The notes below the pieces were generated by a model. The model made no database searches, was not told where the DNA came from, and saw only the letters and a program-made list of their open reading frames with translations. 64,000 nucleotides of DNA from Chlorocebus sabaeus (lineage: Eukaryota; Chordata; Mammalia; Primates; Cercopithecidae), in the NCBI RefSeq assembly GCF_047675955.1, contig NC_132909.1:45249931-45313930 (forward strand). Reading direction: 5' to 3'. Of the stretch, positions 11,128 through 23,998 are shown one piece after another. Numbering within the stretch: the first letter of the stretch is position 1; every line of letters starts with the position of its first letter. A program made the translations under genes and the position numbers.

Positions 11128-13167
11128 CTTGTGGTTAGGAGTTCGAGACCAGCCTGGCCAACATGGTGAAACCCCGTCTCTACTAAAAATACAAAAATTA
11201 GCCGGGTGTGGTGGCAGCTGCCTGTAACCCCAGCCTCTCCGGAGGCTGAGGCAGGAGAATCACTTGAACTCGAGAGGTAGAGGTTGCAGTGAGCCGAGAT
11301 CACACCACTGTACTTCAGCCTGGGCGACAAAAGTGAGACTTCGTCTTAAAAAACAAAGGAAAACGAAGAAAAAGAAAAAATAAACTTACACAACACCCGC
11401 CAGTCCCTCGTTCTACCCTCTGCTTAGGGACAGGGCACCCGGCTAATTGCTCTTGCCTCTCTCCGCCAGCCTCCCAGGCTCAGTCAGGGCAGCCCAGGAG
11501 CACAGACCAGAAGCTTGGGAGACCCTAAGGATCTTCTCTTCCCTTCATCACCAGCATTTCATCCTGTGGATTCAGTGTCTCTGAAACAGTTCCAAATTGT
11601 CCGTTTTCCTACACCCCACAGTGGTCCCGGCGAAAACCCAATTATCTTCAGCCTGGATGCCGCCTCAGTTTCCTATTTGTGTTTCTTGTTCCCTCCATCC
11701 CAGCCCTACACAATCCCTGTTCTCCAAGGCAACCTACAGATGTTCTTTCTTTTCTTTCTTTCGTTGTTTAGAGACGAGGTCTTGCTCAGTTGCCCAGGCT
11801 GGAGTGCAGTGGCATGATCATAGCTCACTGCAGCCTCAAACTCTCAGGCTTAAGTAATCCTCCTGCCTCAGCTTCCAAAATGCTGAGACAACAGTCATGA
11901 AGCACTGAAACTGGCCAGTTCATTTTATTTCCAAATAAACTTTTATTTTAGAGCAGTTTTAGATTTATAGAATTATTGTGAAGATAATACAGAGAGTTCC
12001 TGTATACCCCACACTCAGCTTTCTCCTATTATTTTTTTCTTTAATTTTTTTTTTTTTTTAATAGAGACAGGGTGTCCCCATGTTGCCCAGGCTGGTATCA
12101 AACCCCTGGGCTAAAGCAATCCTCCCATCTCGGCCACCCAAAGTGCTGAGATTAACAGTCATAAGCCACTGCGCCTGGCCTGTTATCATTATTATTTGAG
12201 ACACAGTCTCTCTCTGTCGCCCAGGCTGGAGTGCAGTGGCAGGATCTCAGCTCGCTGTGCAAGCTCTGCCTCCCAGGTACACGCCATTCTCCTGCCTCAG
12301 CCTCCCAAGTAGCTAGGACTACAGGCATCCGCCACCACACCTGGGTAATTTTTTGTGTTTTTAGTAGAGACGGGGTTTTACCATGTTAGCCAGGATGGTC
12401 TCGATCTCCTGACCTCGTGATCCGCCCGCGTTGGCTTCCCAAAGTGTTGGGATTACACCGCACCCGGCCTATTATTATTACTATTAGTAGTAGTAGTAGT
12501 AATTTATTCATTTGGTGAGACGGGGTCTTGCTCTTGTTGCCTAGGCTGAAGTGTGGTGGCGCCATCTCAGCTCACTGTAACCTCTGCCTCCCAGGATCAA
12601 GCAATCCTCCCACCTCAGAGTCCTGAGCAGCCGGGATTAAAGGCACGCGCCACCACGTCCAGCTAATTTTTGTATTTTTTTGTACAGACAGAGTTTCACC
12701 ATGTTGCCTAGGCTGGTCTTGAACTCCTGAGCTCACTCCATCCTCTCCCCTCATCCTCCCAAACTGCTGGGATTATAGGCGTGAGCCACTGTACCTGGCC
12801 TGCTTCCCCCGTGATTAACACCTTCCATTGGCATGTCCATTTATTACAATGTCTTTTATCTTTTTCTTTTTCTTTTTCTTTTTTGAGACGGAGTCTCACT
12901 CTGTTGGCCAGGCTGGAGTGCAGTGGCGCCATCTTGGCTCACTGAAACCTCCGTCTCTCGGGTTCAAGCGATTCTCCTGCCTCAGACTCCCGAGTAGCTG
13001 GGATTACAGGCACCCACCACCACACCCAGCTAATTTTTGTATTTTTAGTAGAAATGGGGTTTTGTCATGTTGGCCAGGCTGGTCTCAAACTCCTGACCTC
13101 ATGTGATCTGCCTGCCTCGGCCTTCCAAGGTGCTGGGATTACAAGAGTGAGCCACTGCGCCCGGCCC
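11128..13167. mobile_element. Alu cluster upstream of FCHO1
   Basis: A 5'-truncated sense Alu (11,128-11,385), then antisense elements: internally deleted Alu 11,765-11,920, monomer 12,040-12,180, Alu 12,182-12,470, Alu 12,510-12,800 and Alu 12,860-13,167. A (TAT/TAG)n microsatellite lies at 12,474-12,502. The 11,400-11,745 gap shows nothing recognisable. Confidence 0.8.
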
Positions 13168-13569
13168 GCCTCCCACATGATTATCACCTTCCACTGGTAT
13201 GGCCACTGGTTGCAATGTCTTTTTTCTGTCCTAGAATCTTACATGACATTTACTCCTCATGTCTCCTTAGGCTGTTCTGGGGTGTGACGGTTTGTGAAAC
13301 TGTCTTGTTTTTGGTGACAGTTTTGAGGCATGGCGGTCATGTGTTCTATAAAATGTCCCTCCACTGAGGTTTTTCTGATGTATTTCTCACAGTTAAATGA
13401 GGGTGATGGATTTGGAAGGAAGGAATCCATCCTTGGTGAAGGAAGACCACAGAGGTGAAGCGCCCATCTCATCACACCATATCAAAGGTACAAACTGTCA
13501 GCATGCCTTACTCTGCTGGTGTTGACCTTGATTTCCTGGCCGTAATGGGATCTGTCAGGTTTGGGGGTT

Positions 13570-14535
13570 GTTTTTTTGTTTGTTTGTTTGTTTGTCTTTT
13601 GTTTCTTTGTTTTCTTGAGACAGAGTCTCGCTCTGTTGCCCAGGCTGGAGTGCAGTGGCGCAATCTTGGTTCACTGCAACCTCCGCTTCCCAGGTTCCAG
13701 CGATTCTCCTGCCTCAGCCTCCTTAGTAGCTGGGATTATGGGTGCCCATGACCATGCCCAGCTGCGTTTTATATTTTTAGCAGAGACAGGGTTTCACCAT
13801 ATTGACCAGGCTGGTCGTGAACTCATGACCTCAGGTTATCCTACCGCCTCGCTCTCCCAAAGTGCTGGGATCACAGACGTGAGCCACTGTGCCTGGCCTG
13901 TTTTTTCTTTCAGAATGTCCTTATTTTCCGGCACTGCAAGATGCTCTGGGCTCTTCTTGTATATTTCCTGTCCTGGTTCTAGAATCAGCCTTTACTCCAA
14001 GGAGTAGCCCCGGTACCTTTGGTGGAGAATGGTGTTAGAAACCAAGACCTGGGTCGTCGGTGTGCTTGTTTTTTGTTTGTTTGTTTGTTTGTTTGTTTTT
14101 GAGATGGAGTCTCACTCTGTCGCCCAGGCTGGAGTGCAGTGATGTGATCGCAGCTCACTGCAACCTCCGCCTCCTAGGTTCAAGCAATTTTCCTGCCTCA
14201 ACTTCCCAAGTAGCTGGGACTACAGGTGTTCACCACCACGCCCAGCTAATTTTTTTTTTTGTTTTTTTTCGTATTTTTAGTAGAGACGGGGTTTCCCCAT
14301 GTTGGCAAGGCTGATCTTGAACTCCTGACCTCAAATGATCCTCCCGCCTGTGCTTCCCAATGTGCTGGGATTCCAGGTGCACGCCACTATTCCTGGCTAA
14401 TTTTTGTATTTTTAGTAGAGACGGGGTTTCACCATGTTGGCCAGGCTGCTCTTGAACTCCTGACCTGAAATGATCCACCGCCTGGGCCTCCCAGTGTGCT
14501 GGGATTACAGGCATAAGCCACCACACCCGGCCAAT
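13570..14535 (-). mobile_element. Antisense Alus, the second trimeric
   Basis: Alu 13,605-13,900 after a (GTTT)n run. A second Alu begins at about 14,095 after another (TTTG)n run and extends to 14,535 because its left-monomer segment is present twice (about 14,247-14,395 and 14,395-14,532). Confidence 0.75.
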
Positions 14536-14739
14536 GTGTACTTGTTGTTACTGGGGTGTTGTGTCTTGAAGGACCTGTCTGCAGACAGAGCAGGGAGCCA
14601 TATGTGTGTATATATGTATATACACATATCTATACATATTTTGCTGTAACTATCTATATTGGGTAGAACATGAGCTCAGCCTCCTCCCCTTGCTTGTCTG
14701 TGATCTTCTACTTTATCCCTGAGAAACCTGGCTCCCACC

Positions 14740-15918
14740 ACCAGCCCTCCAAAGTAGGAGGCAGGACTCAACTCCAGAGGTGGGGTTGCGACATTGGACC
14801 AAATTGAGGACTAGCTATTATAAAACAGACACCCAGGGAAGGGGCTTTTCTTAAGATATGCCCACTGGTGTGCCATGTCAGTTTACCATTGCCATGGCAA
14901 CATGCAGAAGTTACCACCCCTTTCCATGGCAATAACCCTGATGACTCGGAAGTTGTCACCCTTTTCCTGGAAGTTTCTGCATAAACTGCCTTAATTTGCA
15001 TATATATATAAAATTTTTTTTTTTTGAGATGGCATCTTGCTCTGTTGCCCAGGCTGGAGTGCAGTGGTGCAATCTCAGCTCACTGCAACCTCTGCCTCCT
15101 GGACTCAAGCAATTCTCCCGTCTCAGCCTCCCGAGTAGCTGGGATTACAGGCGCACACCACCATGCCTGGCTAATGTTTGTACTTTTAGTAGACACGGGG
15201 TTTCACCATGTTGGCCAGGCTGGTCTCAAACTCCTGACCTCAGGTGATCCGCCCACCTCGGCCTCCCAAAGCGCTGGGATTACAGGCTTGAGCCGCCATG
15301 CCTGGCCTTCATTTGCATATAATTAAAAGTGGGTATACATATGAGTGCAGCTGTGCCTGTGAACTACTATTCTGGGCGCACTGTCTATGCAGAGTAGTCT
15401 TGCTCAGCAAGGAACAGCACCTCTGATGCTGCTCTACACAGCCACTTCAACAAATGCTGCTGTTTAGGGCCAGGCGCGGTGGTTCACGCCAGTAATCCCA
15501 GCACTTTGGGAGGCCGAGGTGGGTGGATCACCTGAGGTCAAGAGTTCGAGACCAGCCTGGCCAACATGGCGAAACCCTATCTCTACTAAAAATATAGAAA
15601 TTAGCTGGGCATGGTGGCTCATGCCTATAAGCCCAGCCATTTGGGAGACTGAGGCTGGAGGATTGCCTGAGCCAGAGAGCTGGAGGCTGCAGTGAGCTAT
15701 CATCACACCACTGCACTCCAGCCTGGGCAACAGCGAGACTGTCTCAAAAAAATAAAATAAAATAAAATAAAATAACCAGGCCTAGTGGCAGGTGCCTGTA
15801 GTTTCAGCTATTTGAGAGGCTGAGGCATGAGATTCACTTGATACTGGGAAGCGGAGGTTATAATGAGCTGAGATGGTGCCATTGCACTTCAGTCTGGGTG
15901 ACAGAGCAAGACCTCTCT

Positions 15919-15949
<31 letters not shown>

Positions 15950-16228
15950 GAAAGAAAAGACTAGGCATGGTGGCTCACTCCTATAATCCCAGCACTTTGG
16001 GAGGTCGAGATGGGTAGATCACCTGAGGTCAGGAGTTCAAGACCATCCTGGCTAACACGATGAAGCCCCGTCTCTACTAAAAACAAAAAAAATTAGCCGA
16101 GTGTGGTGGCAGGCTCCTATAATCCCAGCTACTTGGAAGAATGAGGCAGGAGAATCGCTTGAGGCAGAGGTTGCAGTGAGCCAAGATCCCACCATTGTAC
16201 TCCAAGAGCTAAACTCCATCTCAAAAAA

Positions 16229-16260
<32 letters not shown>

Positions 16261-16945
16261 GTTGCTGTTTACCAGTCTGGGCAACATTGCTGAACCCCAT
16301 CTCTACAAAAAAAAAAAATACAAAAATTACTCCAGGCACAGTGGCTCAAACCTGCAATCCCGGCACTTTGTGAGGCCCAGGTGGGAGGATCACATGTGCT
16401 CAGAAGTTTGAGACCAGCCTGGGCAAAATGGTGAAACCCTGCCTGTGCCAAGAATACAAAAAATTAGCTGGGCTCCATGGCTTGGGCCTGCCTGTAGACC
16501 CAGCTACTTGGGAGGCTGAGGTGGGAGGATCCCTTGAGCCCAGGAGGTGGAGGGAACAGTGAGCGGAGATCATGCCACTGCACTCCAGCCTGGGTGACAG
16601 AGCAAGACTCCGTCTCAAAAAAATAAATAAGTAAAGAAATAATTAGGTGGGCATGGTGGCATGTGCCTGCGGTCCAAGCTTCTCAGGAGGCTGAGGTGGG
16701 AGGACTCCTGGAGGCTGCAATGAGCCAAGATCATGGCACTGCATTCCAACATGGGCATGAGAGTGAGACCCTATCTAAAAAAAAAAAAAAAGAAAACGAA
16801 AAAGAAAAAAAAGAAGAAAAGAAAAGAGAAGAAAAGAAAAAGAAAAACTGCTATTTAACACAATTGATTTGCCCTGGAATTCCTTCCTGGGTGAAGCCAA
16901 GAACCCTCCCAGGCTAAGCCCCAGTTTTGAGACTCACCATCCTCA
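14740..16945 (+). mobile_element. ERV1-like solo LTR split by Alus
   Basis: Unique LTR-type text runs 14,740-15,010 ('ccatggcaataaccctgatg', 'ttctgcataaactgcctt'), 15,309-15,467 ('gggcgcactgtctatgcag', 'cttcaacaaatgctgctg') and about 16,850-16,945 ('cctgggtgaagccaagaacc'). Together these read like one mammalian endogenous retrovirus LTR. An antisense Alu (15,012-15,308, with TTTGCATATA on both sides) and an Alu pile (15,468-16,848) interrupt it. No retroviral gene was seen. The subfamily is not assigned. Confidence 0.65.
15468..16848 (+). repeat. Pile of sense Alus and monomers inside the LTR
   Basis: In order: full Alu 15,468-15,775; right monomer 15,778-15,958; Alu 15,960-16,262; fragment 16,272-16,330; Alu 16,332-16,640; right monomer 16,645-16,848 with an A-rich tail. 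All are plus-oriented. The LTR-derived word tgctgttta occurs at 15,458-15,466 and 16,263-16,271, and as tgctattta at 16,849-16,857. These are probably target-site copies from successive insertions. Confidence 0.7.
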
Positions 16946-17239
16946 TTACCTTTACGTGCTCAGGTGTTCCACTGCAGTGCACGTGTGTAGCAATTCCAGA
17001 ATGTTGAACGGGGACCCACAGCAGGGTTTCAGACAGAAACTGATCACCTTCTTCTCCAGCTTGAAACACTCCGCAGACTCCCCCGCACTCTTGGTAAAAA
17101 CTGCAAACCCGTCTCAGCAGCCCATCATGCTTATGGGGTCCAGCCCTCCCTACGTTCCTGTCCTTATCTCTCTCTACCTCCCTCAATGCAGGCAGCACAA
17201 AAGCAGTTCCACCTCAGGGCCCATCTGACTGGCAACTTT

Positions 17240-17605
17240 CCTACCTTGAGCTCTTAGTTCCTGTTTGGTCCCCTCCTCCAGGAAGCCCTCCATCTGGCCT
17301 CCCAGGCTCCTTTCCCACCTTTAGCCCTTGTGGTCCCTTCCTCCAGGAGGCCCTCCATCTGGACTCCCAGGCTCCTTTCCCACCTTTAGCTCTTATGGTC
17401 CCCTCCTCCAGGAAGCCCTCCTTCTGGCCTCCCAGGCTCCTGTCCCACCTTTAGCTCTTAGTTCCTATGTGGTCCCCTCCTCCAGGAAGTCCTCCTTCTG
17501 GCATCCCAGGTTTCTTTCCCACCTTTAGCTCTTAGTTCCTATGTGGTCCCCTCCTTCAAAAAGCCCTCCAGTTGGCTTCCCGGGCTCCTGAAAACCCATC
17601 TGGCC
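17240..17605. repeat. Minisatellite, 65/74-bp units, about five copies
   Basis: Unit starts with ggtcccctcctccagga at 17,267, 17,332 (variant), 17,397, 17,471 and 17,545. Spacings are 65, 65, 74 and 74 bp; the longer form carries an extra 'agttcctatg'. A partial copy precedes the first. The unit is C/T-rich on the plus strand. Confidence 0.85.
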
Positions 17606-18390
17606 TTCCTTCCAAGCCAGTGCTGATCCCCCAGGACTGGGATGTTATGTTAGGCATTGCCCCCTCCCCCTCCAGCCTGGGAGCTTCTTAGGGGCCCTGG
17701 TACCATCCACACCTGTCAGGTGAGGTCTGAACTGCATCCACACTCCCCCAGACACTCCTCTCCCAAGCTTGGGCCAGGGGAAACTGAGCTCAGAGAAAGC
17801 AAGCTACTCTCGGAAGTCACACAGCAAACACATGTCACAGGCAGGACTTGACATGGGTGTGCTGGTACCACAGCTCACACCTGCCCTGGGCCTAGATCCC
17901 AAAGGATGCTGTAGGGGGTGGGGAGGACAGGATGACATAGGGCAGGCCTGTCTGGGGATACCTGGGGCCAAACAGGCCAGGGAAGAAAACTCAGGGGTCC
18001 GGTTGCCAAAACAGCCCAAGGCTCCCTACTCCTCCTGGAGGTTCAGGCCAACTTTCTTATTTCTGAGATTGGGGAAGAGGAGAAGCCCAGAGAGGTTAAG
18101 TAACATTCCTGAAGTCACCCAGCAGCGCTGCCAAGCTGGGGCACAACCAACATTTCCCAAGAACCTACAGTGTGGGGGCAGGTACTGGGTCCTGTCCTGG
18201 GCAGCGAGGACCCAGAAACAACCAAGATGGAGAGGATGCAGCTCAGAGTGAGGGGAATCAATAGAAACATATTGACACATTGACATACAAACATGTAAAC
18301 AAGTAAGAGTCTGCTAGGGCTACGGACTAAAAGGAAATATAACAGGGAGATGTGCTGCTGGACAGGATGACAGTTTTTAATTTTAATTTT
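17606..18390. other. Non-repeat and MIR-bearing interval
   Basis: Unique DNA with two MIR-like remnants on the minus strand (about 17,770-17,870 and 18,060-18,200). No coding exon or RNA gene is recognised. Confidence 0.5.
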
Positions 18391-18394
18391 AATT

Positions 18395-19262
18395 AATTAA
18401 TTTATTTAGAGATGCAGTCTTGCTCTTGTTCCCCAGCCTGGAGTACAATGGCGCGATCTCAGCTCACTGCAACCTCTGCCTCCCGGGTTCAAGCGATTCT
18501 CCTGCCTCAGCCCCCTGAATAGGTGGGAATACAGGCGCCTGCCACCATGCCCGGCTAGTTTTTGTATTTTTAGTAGAGATGGGGTTTCACCATGTTGGCC
18601 AGGCTGGTCTCAAACTCCTGACCTCAGGTGATCCACCCACCTCAGCCTCCCAAAGTGCTGGGATGAGCCACCACGCCCGGCTTTATTTATTTATTTTGAG
18701 ACAGTCTCACTCTGTTGCCCAGGCCATCTCAACTCACTGCAACCTTCGCCTCCCCGGTTCCAGCAATTCTCTTGCCTTATCCTCCTGAGTAGCTGGGATT
18801 ACAGGCACCCACCACCACGCCCGGCCAAGTTTTTAAATTTTTTTTTGAGACGGAGTTTTGCTTTTCTCGCCCAGGCTGGAACGCAGTGAGTGACGCGATC
18901 TCGGGTGACTGCAACCTCCGCCTCCTGGGTTCTTCTGCCTCAGGCTCCTGAGTAGCTGGGATTACAGGCATGAGCCACCACACCTGGCTAATTTTTGTAT
19001 TTTTAGTAGAGATGGGTTTCACCATGTTGGCCAGGCTGGTCTCGAACTCCTGACCTCAGGTGAGCCACCCGCCTCACCCTTCCAAAGTGCTAGGATGACA
19101 GGCGTGAAACACTGCGTCCGACCCTAATTTTTGTATTTTTAGTACAGATGGGGTATCACTATGTTGGCCAGGCTGCTCTCGAACTCCTGACCTCAGGTGA
19201 TCCGTCTGCCTCAGCTTCCCAAAGTGCTGGGATGACAGGCATGAGCCACCATGCATGGCCAG
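18395..19262 (-). mobile_element. Antisense Alu block with extra half-units
   Basis: Alu 18,400-18,683; a shortened right monomer 18,690-18,825; Alu 18,838-19,122; then an additional left monomer 19,123-19,261 repeating 'ctaatttttgtatttttagt'. The last two together form a second trimeric arrangement. Confidence 0.75.
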
Positions 19263-19892
19263 GACACTTTTAAGAGAGGGGGTCAGGAAGGGTCCAGGCA
19301 GTGGACTAAGAGGTAGCAAGGAGGGCTACCTGGAGGAGGTGCCATAGCAGGCAGGGCTCCACCACGCCCTGCCCCATCACTGCCTCTCACTGGGAAGAGC
19401 TGACATCATCCCAGAAATTAGCTCTGGCCACGCCCTACCAGGACCTGGCACCTCCACCCACTTGCACTGGCAGGCCTCTCCCAAGTCCACACTTTAAGCC
19501 TGCTTCCCCTGCACCTCCCCTCCCCCAGGCCCCATGGGGTTTGGTCCCAGCTGCTCAGTGAGGCCTCCAGGCAGCTGCCTCCCACACTCTTCCCCCTTTG
19601 CGGGGGCTTTAATGTCACCCTTCTCTCGGTTCCTCCCGCAAACCAGGCCTTTGCCTCTGCTGGTGCCTCCTCCAGGAGCACCCTTCCCCTTCCTTAGCAA
19701 GGCTCACCCTTTTGCATCCTTGGGAAGCCTCCTTTAACTCCCCAGGCGGCAGCGCTGCAGGCCTCCTCTGAGCCCTCGGGGTGCACGTGCCACTTCCCCA
19801 CACCTCACACCATGAGCTGTTACTTCTTTGTGTTTCGTTGGCCCAGTTGACACTGTTTGCCCCGTGGGAGGAACTTCCAACGGTTTTTGTTT

Positions 19893-20262
19893 TTGTTTTA
19901 ATTTTGTTTGCTTTGAGATGGAATCTTGCTCTGTTGCCCAGGCTGGATCTCGGCTCACCGCAACCTCTGCCTCCCAGGTTCAAGCAATTCTCCTGCCTCA
20001 GAGTAGCTGGGATTACAGATGTGCACCAGCACACCTGGCTAATTTTTGTATTTTTAGTAGAGATGGGGTATCTCCATGTTGGCCAGGCTGGTCTTGAACT
20101 CCTGACCTCAAGTGATGTGCCCACCTCAACCCCCCAAAGTGCTGGGATTACACGTGTGAGCCACTGCACCCGGCCTAAAAAGCTTTCTTGAGAGTCAACT
20201 GGCAAGGAGACAGTAGGCGAATTTCAAATCTGTCTCTTCAAGCTGGAGCTTGGGAGCAGGTT

Positions 20263-20299
<37 letters not shown>

Positions 20300-21295
20300 A
20301 GATGGAGTCTCTGTTTCCCAGGCTGGAGTACAGTGGCGCGATCTCAGCTCACTGCAACCTCCGCCTCCTGGGTTCCAGCGATTCTACCACCTCAGCCTCC
20401 AGAGTAACTAGGATTACAGGTGCTTGCCACCACACCCGGCTAATTTTTTGTATTTTTGGTAGAGATGGGGTTTCACCATGTTAACCAGATTGGTCTCGAA
20501 CTCCTGACCTGAAGTGATCCGCCCACCTCAGCCTCCCAAAGTGCTGGGATTAAAGGCATGAGCCACCGTGCCCAGCCAAGGGAGCAGGTTTAATAGGCAG
20601 AGGATTACCATGGGAGATACGCAAATGCAATGGGGATGATATGATTGCATCATGTGCAGGGGCGATGATGTATTCTCGGTGCTCAAGTCCACACTGCAAT
20701 AAACAAGGCACCGCCCTCCCCCTTTTATTTTTTGAGACGGGGTCTTGCTCTGTTGCCCAGGCTGGAGTGCAATGGCGAAATCACAGCTAACAGTAGCCTC
20801 AACCTCCGGGGGTTTAAGTGATCTTTCCACCCCAGCCTCCCAAGTAGCTAGGACTACAGGCATATGCCACCACACCCAGCTAATTTTTGTATTTTTTGTA
20901 GACGGGGTCTCACTATGTTGCCCAGGCTAGTCTCCAACTCCTGGCCATGAGACAGCACACCCAGCTTTCTCTTTTGAATTTTGTCCCCGTTCCTTTTTTT
21001 TTTTTTTTTTTTTTTTTGAGATGGAGTCTCACTCTGTCACCCAGGTTGGAGTGTGGTGGTGCAATCTCAGCTCACTGCAATCTCCACTTCCTGGGTTCAA
21101 GCAATTCTCCTGCCTCAGCCTCCCACGTAGCTGGATTACAGGTGCGTGCCACCACGCCTGGTTAGTTTCTTTTGTATCTTTAGTAGAGACAGGGTTTCAC
21201 CATGTTGGCCAGGCTCGAACTCCTGACCTCAGGTGATCTGTCTGCCTGGGCCTCCCAAAGTGCTGGGATTACAGGTGTGAGCCACCACACCCAGC
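19893..21295 (-). mobile_element. Four antisense Alus
   Basis: Copies at about 19,893-20,176, 20,263-20,577 (T tract over 30), 20,723-20,964 (truncated) and 20,993-21,295. The 19,263-19,890 gap is unique DNA without a recognised gene. Confidence 0.85.
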
Positions 21296-21477
21296 ATAGT
21301 CCCCATTCCTTGATCTGAGTACTTAGGTTCTACCTGTGGTTGAGTTTTTCATTCCACTCAAGGGTAATGCATTGGGCATGCTTTGTTCATCTGTTAATGC
21401 TCCAGCCATATGTGACTTGCACCCTGGGGGTCCATTGCACTGAAAAACAACTCATAATTTTGTTACATTTTGTTACT

Positions 21478-21824
21478 AACAAAGCTGAACCAGGCCGGGC
21501 GCGGTGGCTCAAGCCTGTAATCCCAGCACTTTGGGAGGCCGAGGCGGGCGGATCACAAGGTCAGGAGATCGAGACCATCCTGGCTAACACGGTGAAACCC
21601 CGTCTCTACTAAAAATACAAAAAAACTAACCGGGCGAGGTGGTGGGCGCCTGTAGTCCCAGCTATTCGGGAGGCTGAGGCAGGAGAATGGCGTAAACCCA
21701 GGAGGCGGAGCTTGCAGTGAGCCGAGATCGCGCCACTGCACTCCAGCCTGGGGGACAGAGCAAGACTCCGTCTCAAAAAAAAAAAAAAAAAAAAAACAAA
21801 AAAAAAAAAACAAAGCTGAACCAG
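21478..21824 (+). mobile_element. Young AluY with 16-bp target-site duplication
   Basis: Sense AluY with 'ggctcaagcctgtaatccc' and 'gcgtaaacccaggaggcgg', and a long A tail. AACAAAGCTGAACCAG flanks it at 21,478-21,493 and 21,809-21,824. It is a recent insertion, probably cercopithecid-specific. Confidence 0.9.
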
Positions 21825-21954
21825 ATTGGATTGGTTCTATGTTTATACCACACCCATTTGTTGTAATCTGTTCAGCCTACAACAGCGAATTCAGTGGTCT
21901 GGACAGACTATATATATGGCTTAAAATACCAACAAAGTTTACTCTTTGACTTTT

Positions 21955-22245
21955 TTTTTTTTTCAGAGTCTTGCTCTGTTGCCCAGGCGGGAATGCAGTG
22001 GCACGATGGCTTCACTGCAATGTCCTTCCTCCCCGGTTTAAGTGATTCTCCTGCCTCAGCCTCCTCCCGAGTACCTGGGATTACAGGCATGTGCCACCAT
22101 GCCTGGCTAACTTTTGTATTTTTAGTGGAGATGGGGTTTCACTACGTTGCCCAGGTTGGGGGTCTCGAACTCCTAAACTCAAGTGATCTGCCCACCTCAG
22201 CCTCCCAAAGTGCTGGGATTACAGGCGTGAGCCACTGTGCCCAGC
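21955..22245 (-). mobile_element. Antisense Alu
   Basis: Full-length older Alu with a short T tract and a deleted linker between its monomers. Confidence 0.85.
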
Positions 22246-22254
22246 CACCTTTTG

Positions 22255-23960
22255 CCTTTTAACTAGAGATTTTTGTCCATTTACATTTGTTGAAATGACT
22301 GGCAAGTTTTATGTACTTTCCTCATCTTATTTGGGGCTTTCTATTTGTACCCTTTCCCTATGAGCCTTAGGTGGGAATATATCTTTTTCATTCTAATTTT
22401 ACCCCCTCTACTATGTGGAAGTCCATAGACTAGTTCTGTTCTCCTAGTATTTACTGCAAAATCTTTACTATTTCTCCTATGCTCACCCAAGTAATATGTT
22501 ACCTCCCCACAAAGATTTTAAGACCTTCTTCCTCCACTTAGCTCTTCCTATTTGCCATTGTTATTGAAGTTTAGTTTTTAACCCTATCACATTGGACATT
22601 ATAATTATTTTTAATGGTGGTTATTTTTTATTGATTCACCCACAAATTTTCTACTTTTCTGCTCACCGATTCCTTCTGCACGTCAGCCCTGTACCTAGAT
22701 CACTTTCTTTCTGCCTGAAAAACTTCCTCAGAATTTCCTTCAGTGAGGGTCTGCAGGAGATAAATTCTCAGCTGCTGTCTTCATTTCATTCTCATCCTCC
22801 AAATTTATGTATTTATTTATTTTAGAGACAGGGTCTCACTTTGCTTCCCAGGCTGCAGTACAGTGGTGTGTGATCATAGCTCACCATAGCCTCCTACTCC
22901 TGGGTTCAAGCTATCCTCCCATATCAGCCTCCCATGTAGCTGGGACCATAGGTACATGCCACCACACTTGATTAATTTAAAAATGTATTTTTGGCTGGGT
23001 GCAGTGGCTCACGCCTGTAATCCTGGCACTTTGGGAGGCCAAGGCAGGCAGATCACCTGAGGCCAGGAGTTTGAGGCTAGCCTGGCCAACATGATGAAAT
23101 CCCTTCTCTACTAAAAATACAAAATTAGCCGGGTATGGTGGTGCATGCCTGTAATCCCAGCTATTCCGGAGGCTGAGACAGGAGAATCACTTGAACTCAC
23201 AAGGAAGAGGTTGCAGTGAGCTGAGATGGCACCGTTGCACTCCAGTCTGGACGACAAGAGTGAAACTCTGTCTCAAAATAAATAAATAAATTTTTAAAAA
23301 ATAAAATTTATTTTCATTTTCATGGAGATGGAGGTCTTGCAATGTTGCCCAGGCTGGTTTTGAATTCCCGACCTCAAGCCATCCTCCTGCCTCAGCCTCC
23401 CATATTGTTGGGATTACAGGGACGAGCCACTGTGCCCAGCCTGGACTGCTTTGAACCATGTTGTCTACTCGAGGACTTTCAGACACCCAGATAATGTGGT
23501 TGGAGTTGCAAATTCATGTGAGGTTACGCATCCACAGATAAGATTTCACTCCCTCTTCCTAACAGCAAAGTCTGAGATACAAGTTTCCTTTCAGTTCTTG
23601 GGACATGTGTGTTAAGGAACTTATTCTGATTTCCAGTTCACTTTTATGTTGAGTGGGCACCACTTTGAGGCCTTACCAGATTCAAACCCGCCCTGTCTGA
23701 CGCCTAAGCTGTCCCCTCCTGGGGCTACAATGACATTTTGACCTTATTGTTCTTTATTTTCTGGTTACATTACTGATAAATTAATAAAGGTTTAACTTGT
23801 TTTACCTCAGTATTTTTGGTTGTTTGTATTGGTTCCATGTTTGGGAAATTTATCCAGCCCCATCTTTCAGTTCTCCAATTTTCTCTTCAACTCTCTCAAA
23901 TCTACTATTACACCTGTCCAGTGGTTTAAATCTCAATCATTAACTTCAATTCTCTTTCTT
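22255..23960. mobile_element. Probable old L1-derived DNA around a nested Alu
   Basis: AT-rich stretches 22,255-22,800 and 23,480-23,960 resemble decayed antisense LINE-1 ('agtgagggtctgcaggagat', 'tccatttacatttgttgaa'); the family is uncertain. Between them an antisense Alu (22,815-22,985 plus 23,318-23,445) is interrupted by a sense Alu (22,992-23,290). Confidence 0.45.
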
Positions 23961-23964
23961 CTTT

Positions 23965-23967
23965 CTT

Positions 23968-23998
<31 letters not shown>

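Noticed and set aside
16914..17198. Minus-strand frame ending near a gtgagt donor, first taken as an FCHO1 alternative exon
   Set aside because: The donor-like bases lie in the tail of the ERV1-like LTR, and the frame reads straight through them.
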